Shown here one piece after another: positions 11,759 to 21,465 of a stretch of 64,000 bases of DNA. Origin of the DNA: Macrotis lagotis (taxonomy: Eukaryota > Chordata > Mammalia > Peramelemorphia > Peramelidae). The notes beneath the pieces were generated by a model. That model made no database searches and was not told where the DNA came from. It was given only the letters and a program-made list of their open reading frames with translations. The position numbers and the translations under genes are program-made. The DNA lies in the NCBI RefSeq assembly GCF_037893015.1, contig NC_133660.1, forward strand, positions 160,636,937 to 160,700,936, read 5' to 3'. How positions within the stretch are numbered: position 1 is the first letter of the stretch; the number at the start of each line of letters is the position of its first letter.

Positions 11759-11759
11759 C

Positions 11760-12800
11760 GGGAGGGGAGATGCAACTTTTTTTCCTGCGCACACCGATTT
11801 TCCAAGTGGCGGGAGCGGCCTCCCCCTCGCCTTTCCCAAGTTGCAGAGCAGCAGTTTCTCCCCACATTCCTGTGCGGGTCAAACAGCCACCCCCTCGTTC
11901 AGTCGGGGGGTGGCCTGGGCGCTGGGGGAGGCGGGGGGTGAGAGCTACTCCCCTCCTTGGGGTGTGGTTTGAGCTGCGGAGAGGAGGCGGGGAGGGGGTG
12001 CGGTTTAAGAAGCGGACTGGGTCCCTCCTCAAAGTCAAGGGCCAGAGCGGTCCTGGGTTGGGGTTAAGGGCAGCCGCAGCGCCCCCAGCAGCCATGCCAC
12101 CGCCTCCGCTTCGCCTCCTGCTCCTCTGTGCCCCCGGGCTGCTGCTCCTGCTCCTGCCCCTCTCCTCTTCCTCCTCTTCTGAAGCCGGGGAGCCGGCCGC
12201 CTGCGGCCCCTGCGACCCTGCCTCCTGCCCGCCGCTGCCCCCGCGGGGGTGTCCCCTGGGGGAGACCCGCGATGCCTGCGGCTGCTGCCCGGCCTGCGCC
12301 CGCGGGGAGGGAGAGCCCTGCGGGGGCAGCGGCGCGGGCAGGGGGCACTGCGCGCCGGGGATGGAGTGCGTGAAGAGCCGCAAGAGGAGGAAGGGCAAAG
12401 TCGGGGCGGCCGCCGGGGGGCCGGTGGTGAGCGGCGTGTGCGTGTGCAAGAGCCGCTATCCGGTGTGCGGCAGCGACGGCATCACCTACCCCAGCGGCTG
12501 CCAGCTGCGCGCCGCCAGCCTCCGGGCGGAGAGCCTGGGCCAGGAGGCCATCACCCAGCTCAGCAAGGGCACCTGCGACCAAGGTGGGGAAAGAACGCGC
12601 GCCCCTCCCTCTGCTCCCCCGCCCCGTCCTGCGGCTCCCGGGCGCAGGAAAGCTCCGGAGTAGGCGCCCCGGCTCAGGGGCGCTCCTACCTGGCCCGGCT
12701 CAGGTGTGGTTGGCGTCCAAGAGTCTGCTCGCACCCCGCCCCGGGCCTGCCGGGCAAAGGTGTTGGGCCGGGAGCTGATGAGGGATGCGGAGCGCACTAA
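11760..12800 (+). promoter_or_regulatory. IGFBP7: CpG island and promoter region of IGFBP7
   Basis: CpG density and GC content rise sharply here and fall again past 12800, in an otherwise AT-rich window. Upstream of the ATG are several GC-box-like 'gaggcgggg' stretches (near 11929 and 11983) and a CACCC/RUNX-like 'gggtgtggttt' near 11960. No TATA box lies at a suitable distance, which suits a dispersed CpG-island promoter. The start site cannot be placed from sequence; a short 5' UTR ending at 12093 is inferred. CpG-island methylation of human IGFBP7 in tumours is established knowledge. Confidence 0.85.
12094..12583 (+). CDS. IGFBP7: IGFBP7 exon 1 coding part (insulin-like growth factor-binding protein 7)
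   Basis: Seen: an open frame of 163 codons plus one base, from ATG at 12094 to a consensus-like donor (AAG|GTGGGG). Residues 1 to about 26 form a proline/leucine-rich signal peptide ending in a serine run. The IGFBP N-terminal domain (about 33-111) has Cys at 37, 40, 45, 53, 62, 64, 65, 68, 76, 86 and 92 and the family motif ACGCCPAC at 61-68. A basic KSRKRRKGK segment lies at 94-102. A Kazal-like domain follows (about 110-163; Cys 116, 118, 125, 136, 161; core VCGSDGITYPSGC). Most of the mature part matches human and mouse IGFBP7 as I remember them. Known: a secreted glycoprotein that binds IGFs weakly and insulin, and associates with heparan sulfate and vascular matrix. The ATG was chosen because it gives the signal peptide and has G at -3. 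The last base starts a split Gly codon (phase 1), as in human. Oddities: about five extra residues (within EAGEPAAC) before the first mature Cys, and Val instead of Ala after the KGK processing site. The gene is partial: the Ig-like C2 domain lies beyond the window. Confidence 0.97.
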
Positions 12801-12989
12801 GGTAGTCGGTCTCCTTTTTTGGAAGTATGATTGAGGACTTTGGTTCTTGAGCCAAAAGAAACGGGAGAAAACACGCAAAGGACTGTTGCTCTCTGCAAAA
12901 AAACTTCAAACACCCGTCCTTCCCCCCCGCTAATGCTTTCTCCCTTCTTGACAACTTCCTCACACTTTTGACTCCAACCTAAGAGTCAT

Positions 12990-13010
12990 CTTCCAGCCCC
13001 CCCCCCCAGC
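12990..13010. repeat. Poly-C tract
   Basis: A run of C residues of about 12 just inside intron 1, in C-rich sequence. Confidence 0.85.
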
Positions 13011-13342
13011 TCCAAGTCATTTTCCCCATCTTCTTTCTTGGAATGAGTTGCTAACTAGAGAAACCAGATGAATTTAACTAGTTTAACATGTTCAGTAATG
13101 GGGCTTTTAGGAAGGAGATAGGTGCGAAAGAGTCCCTTGACCTCGTGTTTCCAGAAATCCGGATTACCTGTTGCCAGGTGTTTAGCAGACAGCTAGAGGA
13201 ATGAAAGATTTGGGTGACACCTTTATTGTTGCTTACAATAGCAATAACTAACATTTATATAAAGGTATATTCATTATCTCCATTTGGGGAAGCAACTTCA
13301 CTTGGTGAAAGTACTTTTTCCATGAAAAGTAATCTGGGGGGG

Positions 13343-13490
13343 GGGGCGGTTAGGTGGCACACCGGCTCTGGAGTCAGGAGTACCTGAGTTCAAATCCGAC
13401 CTCAGACGCTTTATAATTAATTACCTAGCTGTGTGGCCTTGGGCAAGCCTTTTAACTCCATTCGCCTTGCAAAAACCTTAAAAAAAAAAA
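13343..13490 (+). mobile_element. WSINE1-like SINE with internal deletion
   Basis: The head is missing the usual 'gcagtggataaag' block: 'ggtggcac' joins directly to 'accggctctgg'. Imperfect flanking repeat aagtaatct / aactaatct. Confidence 0.88.
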
Positions 13491-13578
13491 CTAATCTAGG
13501 TGAGGTATTCTTTGTTTCTGAGCCAGAGGAAAATACAAACTCCCTTGTGGAATGTCTAGTCTGACGTGTTCTTTTTTT

Positions 13579-13597
13579 TATTATTATTATTATTATA
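13579..13597. repeat. (TTA)n microsatellite
   Basis: Short run of TTA units after an oligo-T. Confidence 0.85.
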
Positions 13598-14204
13598 GTC
13601 TGTTATGGATTTTCATTATTGTTTTCTTTCTTGTTTCTTTCATGCTTAATTCGTCCTGCAGGATATGCTGATTAGAGCATACTTTTGAAATTTTTCTTAA
13701 CAGTTTATCTTGTTTGCTTGGTTTGTTTCAGACAAGTTCAAAGTTGATACAAATGTAAGGCCAAGTATGACCAAAATCTTTTCAAAGAAAAGAAAATAAA
13801 CAAAGTTCAGATTCCCAAAGAAGAAAGCAGAAAATGAAACTCCAATAATAATAACTGATGTAACCAAACTAACTGAAATGGCCTAACAAGTAAAATTTCC
13901 AAGGGAAAGTTACAATTCCAGACAGGATTATTCATAACTATGATAAGGAAGGTTGGGGAACTGAGAACTTAGAAATCATCTACTTTACCACCACCCCCAA
14001 ATTATAGAAGAGAAATTGAAGCTCAAAGACAGGGCCGAGAAAGGGAACAGGTAATACAGGCAGCAATCCAGGTGTAACATATAGGCAGGAGCAGTGGCAA
14101 AAAAAAAAAAGGAATCCTTTTTAATATTACTTTGTTTAGAAGTTCCCATTTATGCCAGAAAAATTCTGTTCTCCTTGGCTCTTAGGTATTTATTTTGTGA
14201 TAAA

Positions 14205-14345
14205 CCACAGGATTAATAATAACTGACGTTTATATAGCCCTTTAAGGCTGCAAAGTGCTTTTATGAAGTGTCTCATTTGAGTCTGATAACACTGTAAAGT
14301 ATGTACCTGCCTTTACTACCCACAGTTGGCAAAGTCTCTTGATTT
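14205..14345 (-). mobile_element. MIR (antisense)
   Basis: 'gacgtttatatagcccttta', 'ggctgcaaagtgctttta' and 'ctcatttgagtctgataaca' are the antisense MIR end. A weaker MIR-like stretch lies at about 13970-14080. Confidence 0.65.
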
Positions 14346-14466
14346 TCAATCCATTGATCTTTACAATACAAAATTTGGGTCAGTTTTTTTAACTTTTCTT
14401 TCTGTATATTATCCACCTTTGTTTAAGAACGTGTTCAATGAATATTAAGTAATGAAAAGGATGTTG

Positions 14467-14610
14467 AGGGGCAGCTAGGTGGTGCAGTGGATAGAGCACC
14501 AGCCCTGGAGTCAGAAGTACCTGAGTTCAAATCTGACCTCAGACACCTAATAATTATCTAGCTGTGTGGCCTTGGGCAAGCCACTTAACCCCATTGCCTT
14601 GCAAAAAAAA
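14467..14610 (+). mobile_element. WSINE1-like SINE with TSD
   Basis: Full-length copy with a perfect 16-bp TSD (aatgaaaaggatgttg) at 14451-14466 and 14611-14626. Confidence 0.95.
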
Positions 14611-14657
14611 AATGAAAAGGATGTTGCAAAATAGTTGAAAACTGGACTCATTATTTT

Positions 14658-14730
14658 TTTTATCCCACCACTGCACTCAGATCCTCCTGACTCCATGGCT
14701 AGTACTGTGCCTCTTAGCTGCCTCTTCTCC
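14658..14730 (-). mobile_element. SINE head fragment (antisense)
   Basis: Only the head half of a marsupial tRNA-SINE is present: 'gatcctcctgactccatgg', 'ctagtactgtgcctcttagc'. Confidence 0.65.
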
Positions 14731-14901
14731 ATATGCCTGAGAGCAATTTAAAGTATAAACTGCTTGAGGGCAGGGATAGAGAGGCTGCCTTAAGACAACA
14801 GAAAATGTCCAGATCAATGTTTTACTCCAAAATGCTTGAGTTTCAGTGATTTTTTTTTCTTTCAATTTAATAGCTTTACTATTTTGGTTCCAATTGTGAG
14901 T

Positions 14902-15112
14902 TAGAGGGGATAGCTAGATGGTGTAGTGAGCCAAGAAGACTCATCTTTCTGAGTTCAGATGTGGCCTAAGATATTCATTAGCTATGTGACCCTGGGAAAG
15001 TCCCATGTAACCTAAGTTCCTCATTTGTAAAATTAACTCCAGAAATGACAAGCTTCTCAAGTATTCTTGAAGAGTTGGACATGACTGAAAAGATTCAACA
15101 AGAATTGGGAAT
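14902..15112 (+). mobile_element. MAR1-like SINE
   Basis: Diverged copy with the tRNA-like head, 'gctatgtgaccctgggaaag' and the tail 'gaagagttggacatgactga'. Confidence 0.8.
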
Positions 15113-15239
15113 ATTTTAGATAAGAGAAGCCTGAGAACAACTTAATAATTCTTCATATTTTTAAATAGTTGAAAAAGAGAATGTTTAGTGATATGTTCTA
15201 CACTCTTCTAAGAGAAAGAAATCAGGAGCATGGTCTTAA

Positions 15240-15420
15240 ACTACATTTTAAAAAGAGAAATCCTGCTTAAGGGTTAGGGAAAACTTCTTTGTCATGAAGA
15301 TTGTTGAACTCTGATGGAATCTTTCTGGAGATTTCCTTTAGAAAATTTGAGGGGTAGCTAGAAGCAAGAGGAGGAAATTTATAATCTTTTTGAAATCCCT
15401 TAAAGCTATGAGATTCTATG
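15240..15420 (+). mobile_element. L3/CR1-type LINE 3' end (weak)
   Basis: 'agggaaaacttctttgtcat', 'ctgatggaatctttctggag' and 'gatttcctttagaaaattt' follow the CR1/L3 order with heavy divergence. Confidence 0.4.
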
Positions 15421-15534
15421 ATATGATTCTCAGGAAATTCCTGTTCACCTCAAGTAACCTTTTAAAAGACCTTTATTGATGCTTTTTTTAAAATGATTTA
15501 TTTCTGAAAAGATACATTCTTTTCTATATATGAC

Positions 15535-15640
15535 TAGCAAGATGCAGCAGAAAGAGCTAAAGAAATCCCATTCAAAGTAACTTCAAACAATATAAAATAC
15601 TTGGGAATAAAATACCTGCCAAGGCAGACTCAGAAACTTT
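15535..15640 (+). mobile_element. L1 ORF2 fragment
   Basis: 'aatcccattcaaagtaactt', 'aatataaaatacttgggaat' and 'gccaaggcagactcagaaac' match the L1 ORF2 stretch that encodes KYLGI. Confidence 0.75.
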
Positions 15641-16060
15641 TTTAATATATCCATTCTCTATTCTCTACTTAGTAAATCATCCTTTGTAACAAGAACTTTA
15701 AAAAAAAATTTCAGAAAGCACATTGATCATTTTTAACCTATAGTAAGTAGCACACTCTCATAAGTAGTCTATCTCTCCAATAAAAAGAAGGTATATTTCC
15801 TCAATTCCTTGGGGGCATACTTTTTAAATATAATATTCAGTTGGTTCCACTGCCTTTTCTGTTTTACATTTTTAAAGTCATTGTGTATACTGTTTTCCTG
15901 GTTCTGCTTACTTCTCTATCACTTTATGTGTCTTCTTATGTTGCTCTGAATTCCTCATATTCATTTTTGCATAAAATGCATTAATATTCCATGACTTTCA
16001 GGTTACCCGATATTTAACCATTTCTTCAACTGATGGTCACCTTCTTTATATTTAATTATT
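15640..16060 (-). mobile_element. L1 3' region (antisense), adjoining a sense piece
   Basis: 'ctgttttcctggttctgctt', 'ttaatattccatgactttca' and 'accatttcttcaactgatgg' are antisense L1 3' blocks. A sense ORF2 piece joined to an antisense 3' region fits an inversion during insertion, or two copies. Confidence 0.65.
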
Positions 16061-16177
16061 TGCTACAATTTTTTTTATTTTTTTGAAAGGTTTTATTTGT
16101 ATAACTATTTGTATAGCTATCTAAAAAGGAAGAAAAATGTGTTGATGTCTGATTGTTCTAGATTACCAGAACATTTC

Positions 16178-16505
16178 TACATTGGTTCTTAAACTATTTT
16201 TGTGTCATAAACCTCCTTTGACATTCTAGTGAAGTCTATGAAACTCCTCTTAGAATAATGAAATAAAATAAAATACATGTGAGGTTTGTTTTTTGTTTTT
16301 GCAAGGCAGTGGGGTTAAAGTGACTTGCCCAAGGTCACAGGTAAGTATTAAGTGACTGAGATCGGATTGGAACTCAGTTCCTCATGACTCCAGGACTGGT
16401 ACTCCATGCACTGCGCCACCTAGCTGCCCCTAAAATACATACAATTACCAAAAAATCCTCAATTTTACAGAATTACTGTTATCAAATATTTGCTATAATT
16501 TAAAC
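16178..16505 (+). mobile_element. hAT-like non-autonomous DNA transposon (tentative), split by a SINE
   Basis: 'ttggttcttaaactattttt', 'gtcataaacctcctttgaca' and 'aataaaataaaatacatg' resemble a common mammalian repeat beginning with a 'ggttcttaa' end. It resumes after the SINE at 16431 with 'acaattaccaaaaaatcc'. The family name is uncertain. Confidence 0.45.
16279..16430 (-). mobile_element. WSINE1-like SINE (antisense) with TSD
   Basis: Antisense copy with TSD taaaatacat at 16269-16278 and 16431-16440. Confidence 0.92.
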
Positions 16506-17330
16506 AGCACTGAGGTACTACCTCACAACTATCAAATTGGCTAATATGATAGAAAAGGAAATTGGCAAATGTTTAAGAGAATGTAGGAAAATGAGAAACT
16601 AAAGCAAATTGTTGATGAAGTTGTGAACTGAGCCAATCATTCTCCAGAGCAATTTGGAACTAGGTCCAAAGGGCAACCAAACTGTGCATACCTCTTGATC
16701 TAGCAATACTACTACTAGGTCTTTATCCTAAAGAGATCAAAGAAAATGGAAAAGTACCTTTTTTTACAAAAATATTTATAACAGCTCTTTTTCTGGTGAC
16801 AAAGAATTGGAAATTAAAATCGGATGTCTATCAATTGGAGAATGACTAAACAAGTTATGTTTTATGATTGTGATAAAATACTGTTGTGCTGTAAAAAATG
16901 ATTAGCAGGATATGTGAACTGATATGAACTTATATGAACTGATACAAAATGAAGTGAGCAGATCAGAATATTGTACACAGTAACAGCAACATGGTAAGGT
17001 GATCAACTGTGAAGTAATTTTAGCAATTCAGAAGGACTTATGATAAAAAATGTTCAGGAAAGAACTGGTGGAAGCTGAATGCAAATTAAAACATTATTTT
17101 TTTAATTTTTTTCTTTTTTACTTTGTTACTCATAATTTTCCACTTTATTTTTCTTATTATACTTTGTTATTTTTGTCTGTATTTTTTTAGAACATGCCTA
17201 ATGGAAATATTTTAAGTAACTATACATATATAATTTGTATAAAATTGCTGAACTCTATGAAGGAAATGGCAGAGAATGTTCTTTTAAAATTTTGTTTGCA
17301 TGTAATTGAAGAAAATATAAAATTAAAAAT
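16505..17330 (+). mobile_element. L1 ORF2 end and 3' UTR
   Basis: 'tactacctcacaactatcaa', 'ctagcaatactactactagg', 'tatttataacagctcttttt', 'tatcaattggagaatgacta' and 'aatgaagtgagcagatcaga' occur in L1 order, diverged throughout. Confidence 0.85.
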
Positions 17331-17389
17331 GATTGGTTTTTACCATGAAAAATTTTTCTGTAAATATTCTTATGTATTGCATCTTTAAT

Positions 17390-18110
17390 TTCTGCTTTTG
17401 AGGCTTTTTGTTTATCCCCAGGCATTTCAGTCACTTTTTTTAAAGCATAATTACAAACTACTTTCCAGAATAATTGGGCCAATTCATAGCTCTATCAACA
17501 GTTTATTAGTGTGATTATATTCCCTTAGCCTCCCCAATATCCAACACTGACTTTATCTTTTCCTACCTCTGTAAATTTTCTGAGTGTGAAGTGAAACCTC
17601 AGTTGTTTTCATTTATAATTCTCTTATTATTAGTGATTTGGGGCAATCATTGTTTGCTTGAAATTCTTTTGAGAACTCTTTATAGTCTTAAACCACTTAT
17701 CCATTGTGGAATTACTTATGTTCTTGTATTTTTGTTAATGCGTTATTTATCTTAGATGGGACACTTATCAGCGGTTTTTAATCCTACTTTTGCCCCCAAA
17801 CTTTGATTTTTCTTCTTATCATAGCAACATTAGTGTTAATGATGCATAAGTTTCTTTTATTTCTTCTAATCTGATCTTTTGCTGGCTGAGTATCAAAAAC
17901 CTGGGAATTGATTTTATTTTTATATTTTAATATTTGCTTATGTAATTTTTCAGTAATGTGCTTTTTTGTTTTTTAAGTCATACCAAAATATTTCTGATGA
18001 TTCTAGCTTTATCATATAATTTCTTTCCCCCTCATTTTTGTTCTATTACTTCCTTAGAGATTTTTGACCTTTCGTTCCTCCAAAAAAATTGGATATTATT
18101 TTGTCTACTT
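17390..18110 (-). mobile_element. L1 ORF2 3' half (antisense)
   Basis: 'aactactttccagaataatt', 'ctctatcaacagtttattag', 'gtgaagtgaaacctcagttg', 'atttataattctcttattat' and 'aaccacttatccattgtgga' match antisense L1 ORF2. It lies tail-facing against the sense L1 at 16505-17330. Confidence 0.75.
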
Positions 18111-18404
18111 TTAATATGCAAATCCTAACTAATTTGAATTACAGGGAGACAGTGAGGTTTTTTTGCTACCCAAAATACAACAGAGATTTTTTTTTTTGGT
18201 TTTGACTGATAAAAGGAATAGGCTGAGTGGTTGGAGAATACTAACCTTTTGTCCTTTTGTCCTGACTCAAATTCATTTGCATGCTAAACTAGGGAAGACC
18301 TTTGTAGATAATTGTCTGAAAGAGGGATGAGATCTTTGAACAGAGCTGGAGATGGGGGGTGGGGGGAGACAAAATTTGATGCTCTGCTTTCTGCTTATTA
18401 GCTG

Positions 18405-18600
18405 GGTGAGGGGCCAATGATTAAAGTCCTTATCTAGGCTAGGTTATAAATACTATACCCACAAGACTTGAGCAGAGTTGGATGACTGGTTTTCCTGAAG
18501 AGATGAAGCCTAGATGCTGACAGCTAAGAGAAATGCAGAGAAGACACTAGTAGAGACCAGCAGAGCAACACAAAGTAAAAATTACAATGTTCAATAAAGA
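18405..18600 (+). promoter_or_regulatory. CCAAT/TATA-like block with downstream AATAAA
   Basis: CCAAT near 18414 is followed about 30 bases later by 'ggttataaatacta', and about 150 bases further by 'caataaagat'. The spacing is promoter-like. It could be a worn solo LTR, but no paired ends or target duplication were found. Confidence 0.25.
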
Positions 18601-18640
18601 TCACTCCATGGTCCAAACAGCCAGCAAAAGATCAACATGA

Positions 18641-18794
18641 GGGGTAGCTAAGTGGTGCAGTGGATAGAGCACCGGCCCTGGAGTCAGGAGGACCTGAGTT
18701 CCAAACCAGCCTCAGACACTTAATAATTCCCTAGCTGTATGACTTTGGGCAAGTCATTTAACCCATTGCCTTGCCAAAAAAACTAAATTAAAAA
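18641..18794 (+). mobile_element. WSINE1-like SINE with TSD
   Basis: Full-length copy with a perfect 15-bp TSD (aaaagatcaacatga) at 18626-18640 and 18795-18809. Confidence 0.95.
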
Positions 18795-19405
18795 AAAAGA
18801 TCAACATGAGACTACATCATACCCAGGAATCATCAAAAGTAATCAATGAAGAAGGTCTTCTTCAGGAAGAAGGAGGCTCAGTAAGTTCAGGATGATGACA
18901 CCATCAGAAGATAATTCACAGACTTTTGGCATCAATAACATGAACCACCATCACACAGGTTTTGTCCCCTCCTATAAAATCCCTCTTTCCATAGCTGGTC
19001 TGTGAGAGGGTGACCCAGGCTATTGCAGTATGATATATTATAATTTTTCATACTTTGTGCTAATACATTTGCTTGGAAGTAATTGTATCCTCTAAAAAAA
19101 ACAAGTGTGATGGTGAATGTTATGTCTTTGAGAGAAAATTGACTCAAAAGTCAGTAGAACCTGTGGCTGCCAATCTGGAGACTTTAGCCTCTATTGTTAG
19201 CCACCAATGAGCTGGTATAATTCTTATTATATTGGTACAAACTAACTGTAAGCAATGGTTATCTCTCCAGCTATTCAAGTCTTCCTTATTCTGTTAAGGA
19301 TGTGTGTAATTATCTTTAAGTCTTGTGGGTTGGTTTAAGCCTTTTTCTGTCTTGATAGATTGACTCCTACATCTCTTATGAATTTGGTTGTTATTTGATT
19401 TTGCA

Positions 19406-19625
19406 GTTTTGGAGGCAATTAGGTGGCAATGTGGATAAAACTCTGGGTCTGGAGTCAGGAAGACCTAAGTTCAAATACAGCCTCAGAAACTTAATAGCAA
19501 TATGACTTTAGGCAAGTCACTTAACCACTGTCTGCCTCAGTTTCCTCAGCTGTTAAATGAGATAATAACAGCACTTCCCTCAAGGTTGTTGTGAGAATGA
19601 CATAAAATGTGCCCACTAAGTAGCA
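19406..19625 (+). mobile_element. CORE-SINE with MIR/L2-type tail (Mon1-like)
   Basis: Marsupial tRNA-like head, 'gactttaggcaagtcactta', 'ctgcctcagtttcctcagct' and an L2-type tail (ggttgttgtgagaatgac). Confidence 0.75.
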
Positions 19626-19629
19626 CAAG

Positions 19630-19875
19630 TAAGTTGTTCAGTCATTTTCAGTTGTGTCCAACTCTTCTTGACTCTATTTGGGGTTTTCTTGGCAAAGATA
19701 TTGGAGTAGTTTGCCATTTCCTTCTCCCGATCATTTTACAGATGATGAAAATGAGGCAAAAAAAGGTTCAGTGACTTGTTCAGGGTCACACAGCTAGTGT
19801 CTGAGGTCAAATTTGAACTCAGGTCTTCATCCCAAACTCAGAGTTTTATGCACAGTGCCACCTCATTGCCTCTAC
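19630..19875 (-). mobile_element. MAR1-like SINE (antisense)
   Basis: 'ttgtgtccaactcttcttga', 'tttcttggcaaagatattgg' and 'ggtcacacagctagtgtctg' then the head, in antisense order. It abuts the preceding CORE-SINE. Confidence 0.88.
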
Positions 19876-20307
19876 CTCCCAAAAAGGTGCTTATATTTTT
19901 TTAAAAAATGCTTATTTCCTTCTCCTTTCCTTCCCTTTTCAAATAGCATGTTCATCATATCCCTAGAGCCTTTTTTGAAATGGACCTCAGGGTGTATGTC
20001 ATGGGACTGCATTCTAGATAAGACTGCCTTATAAGGAGGTTCTTTTGCTCCTGGAATTTCCTTGGATTGAGTCCAAGGCCAACCTTCCTCATACCGAATT
20101 CCTCTAGAGTGAATAAGATTATTTTGAGGTTTCTGTGCATTTCCTTTAACTCAAACTACCCTAAAAGTGAACTAATCTCATCTGTCCTTTGAATTTTATC
20201 TGTAGCAAATGCTTAAAAATAAAACAAAACCTTGAATAAATGTAAGAAGTTGTATGTCTGCATGACCTTATGGATCAGCTCCTGAGATACATAGTGCATG
20301 CATCATA

Positions 20308-20400
20308 CTAGGGGAGTGGGTTGGGGGGAATATGTGTGGGTATCTTTGGGGGGTGGAGGTGAGTGTGTATGTAGGGATGTATATGTAGGGGGCGTGGGTG
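20308..20400 (+). repeat. G-rich, TG-rich tract with G4 potential
   Basis: Runs of three or more G recur (gggg, ggg, gggggg, ggg, gggggg) with short spacers on the + strand, followed by TG-rich sequence. Confidence 0.7.
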
Positions 20401-20635
20401 TCTGTTAAAAGTAGAAACATTTTGAGAGACTCTCAGGATTTGTGGACATGAGGACATATTTTGAAATCTCACCCTTTCAATTCATTCTTATAACTGCCAA
20501 AATAACTTAGCTGAAGTTCAAGTCTGTCCATTTCTCTCAGGATAAGAGGGGTAGGATATTATTAAACATTAAAAGAATTTATTGTCTTGGCTTCCATTTG
20601 CCTTTCCAGCCTTATTATAGATTACTATCCTTAAC

Positions 20636-20820
20636 TCACTTTGCTTTTCATCCTCAAAGAGGATGGATGACATCAGAGGGTGATGTCTTGACTTGCAAAT
20701 GAATTGGATTTAAGTGAGGCAGGGCTGTGCAAAGTCTTCAGGCGCCTCACTCTCTCCTCCAGAGTCATCTGAGTCCAGTGGCAAAATATTAGTCAAAATG
20801 ACTGACTGGTAATGGCTCAC
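20636..20820 (-). mobile_element. Composite SINE or LINE-tail fragment (antisense)
   Basis: 'gatgacatcagagggtgatg', 'aaatgaattggatttaagtg' and 'ctctcctccagagtcatctg' match the tail half of the family seen complete at 41808-42095. Confidence 0.7.
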
Positions 20821-20884
20821 TCACTCTATGGTCCAGCCAGATGTAATGTGTGCTGGATGAAGTCAGCTTGAACAGGTTCTGGAG

Positions 20885-21105
20885 TGTTTCTTAAATTCAG
20901 TGTATGAGCATTTACATCTTGGAGATCAGCAAGTGCTACCCTTCAGGGCTTGATTTATTGTTTTGTGGTTTACCTGACTTAAGAAAGTAATGGAGAAAGT
21001 AATGTTGCATATTAAATTTAAAAGTATGTCAGTTGGGGGTTTTTGGGGTTTTTTTTTTCCTCTGTAGAGTCAGTTGTTAAGCATTTTACCAATATGCCCC
21101 TGGAT
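20885..21105. repeat. Unassigned interspersed repeat, copy A
   Basis: 'gagatcagcaagtgctaccc', 'gatttattgttttgtggttt', 'aaatttaaaagtatgtcagt' and 'gtcagttgttaagcatttta' have counterparts in the same order at 23970-24140. Confidence 0.6.
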
Positions 21106-21109
21106 CCAA

Positions 21110-21465
21110 CCAAAATGTCCTATTGATGTTCCTCACACTTGATACTTCATCTCCTGTCTCTGTCTCTGTACTGCCTGTCCCTTTATGATTCAAATGTACT
21201 TCCTTCTCACCTCTATGTTAGAATCTCCTTAGCTCAAGTATCACCTTCTACATGAGAGCCTTTCCTAATATGTTCAGCAACTAGTGTCTTCCCTTTCAAA
21301 ATTACCTTGGTTTTGGCTTGTGTATATTGTTTTATAGATATATTGTCTTACCTAAACTGCTTATTGGTCAAAGTCTGCTCCATTTTTCTGCCTATTTCCA
21401 GCACCCACCACAATGCTAGGCTCATAATTAGCGCTTCATAGATACTGTTCTTTGGTTGAACTGAA
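21110..21465 (+). mobile_element. L2 LINE 3' end
   Basis: 'ttagaatctccttagctcaa', 'tatcaccttctacatgagag', 'cctttcctaatatgttcag' and the end 'caatgctaggctcataatta...gcttcataga' follow the L2 3' consensus. Confidence 0.85.

Larger units (their letters stand above)
1..11759. other. 5' flanking / intergenic DNA
   Basis: No open frame here resembles a protein; the short frames fall on repeats or lack codon character. Recognised repeats are listed separately. I recognise nothing in about 90-1140, 2200-3600, 7490-8300, 9270-9600 and 9900-10150. Confidence 0.7.

Noticed and set aside
11595-12449. Long open frame of 284 codons on the minus strand over the CpG island
   Set aside because: It is the antisense shadow of IGFBP7 exon 1 and its GC-rich promoter, where stops are rare; no family resemblance was seen.
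12064-12582. Ala-rich minus-strand frame opposite exon 1
   Set aside because: Mirror of the IGFBP7 codons; composition is explained by GC-rich sequence.
12249-12800. Second-frame + strand reading of 183 codons across the exon 1 donor
   Set aside because: Arg/Gly-rich frameshift shadow of IGFBP7 with no recognisable domain.
18405-19150. Possible solo LTR around the TATA/AATAAA block
   Set aside because: No TG...CA boundaries or target duplication could be found, so no retroviral element is called.
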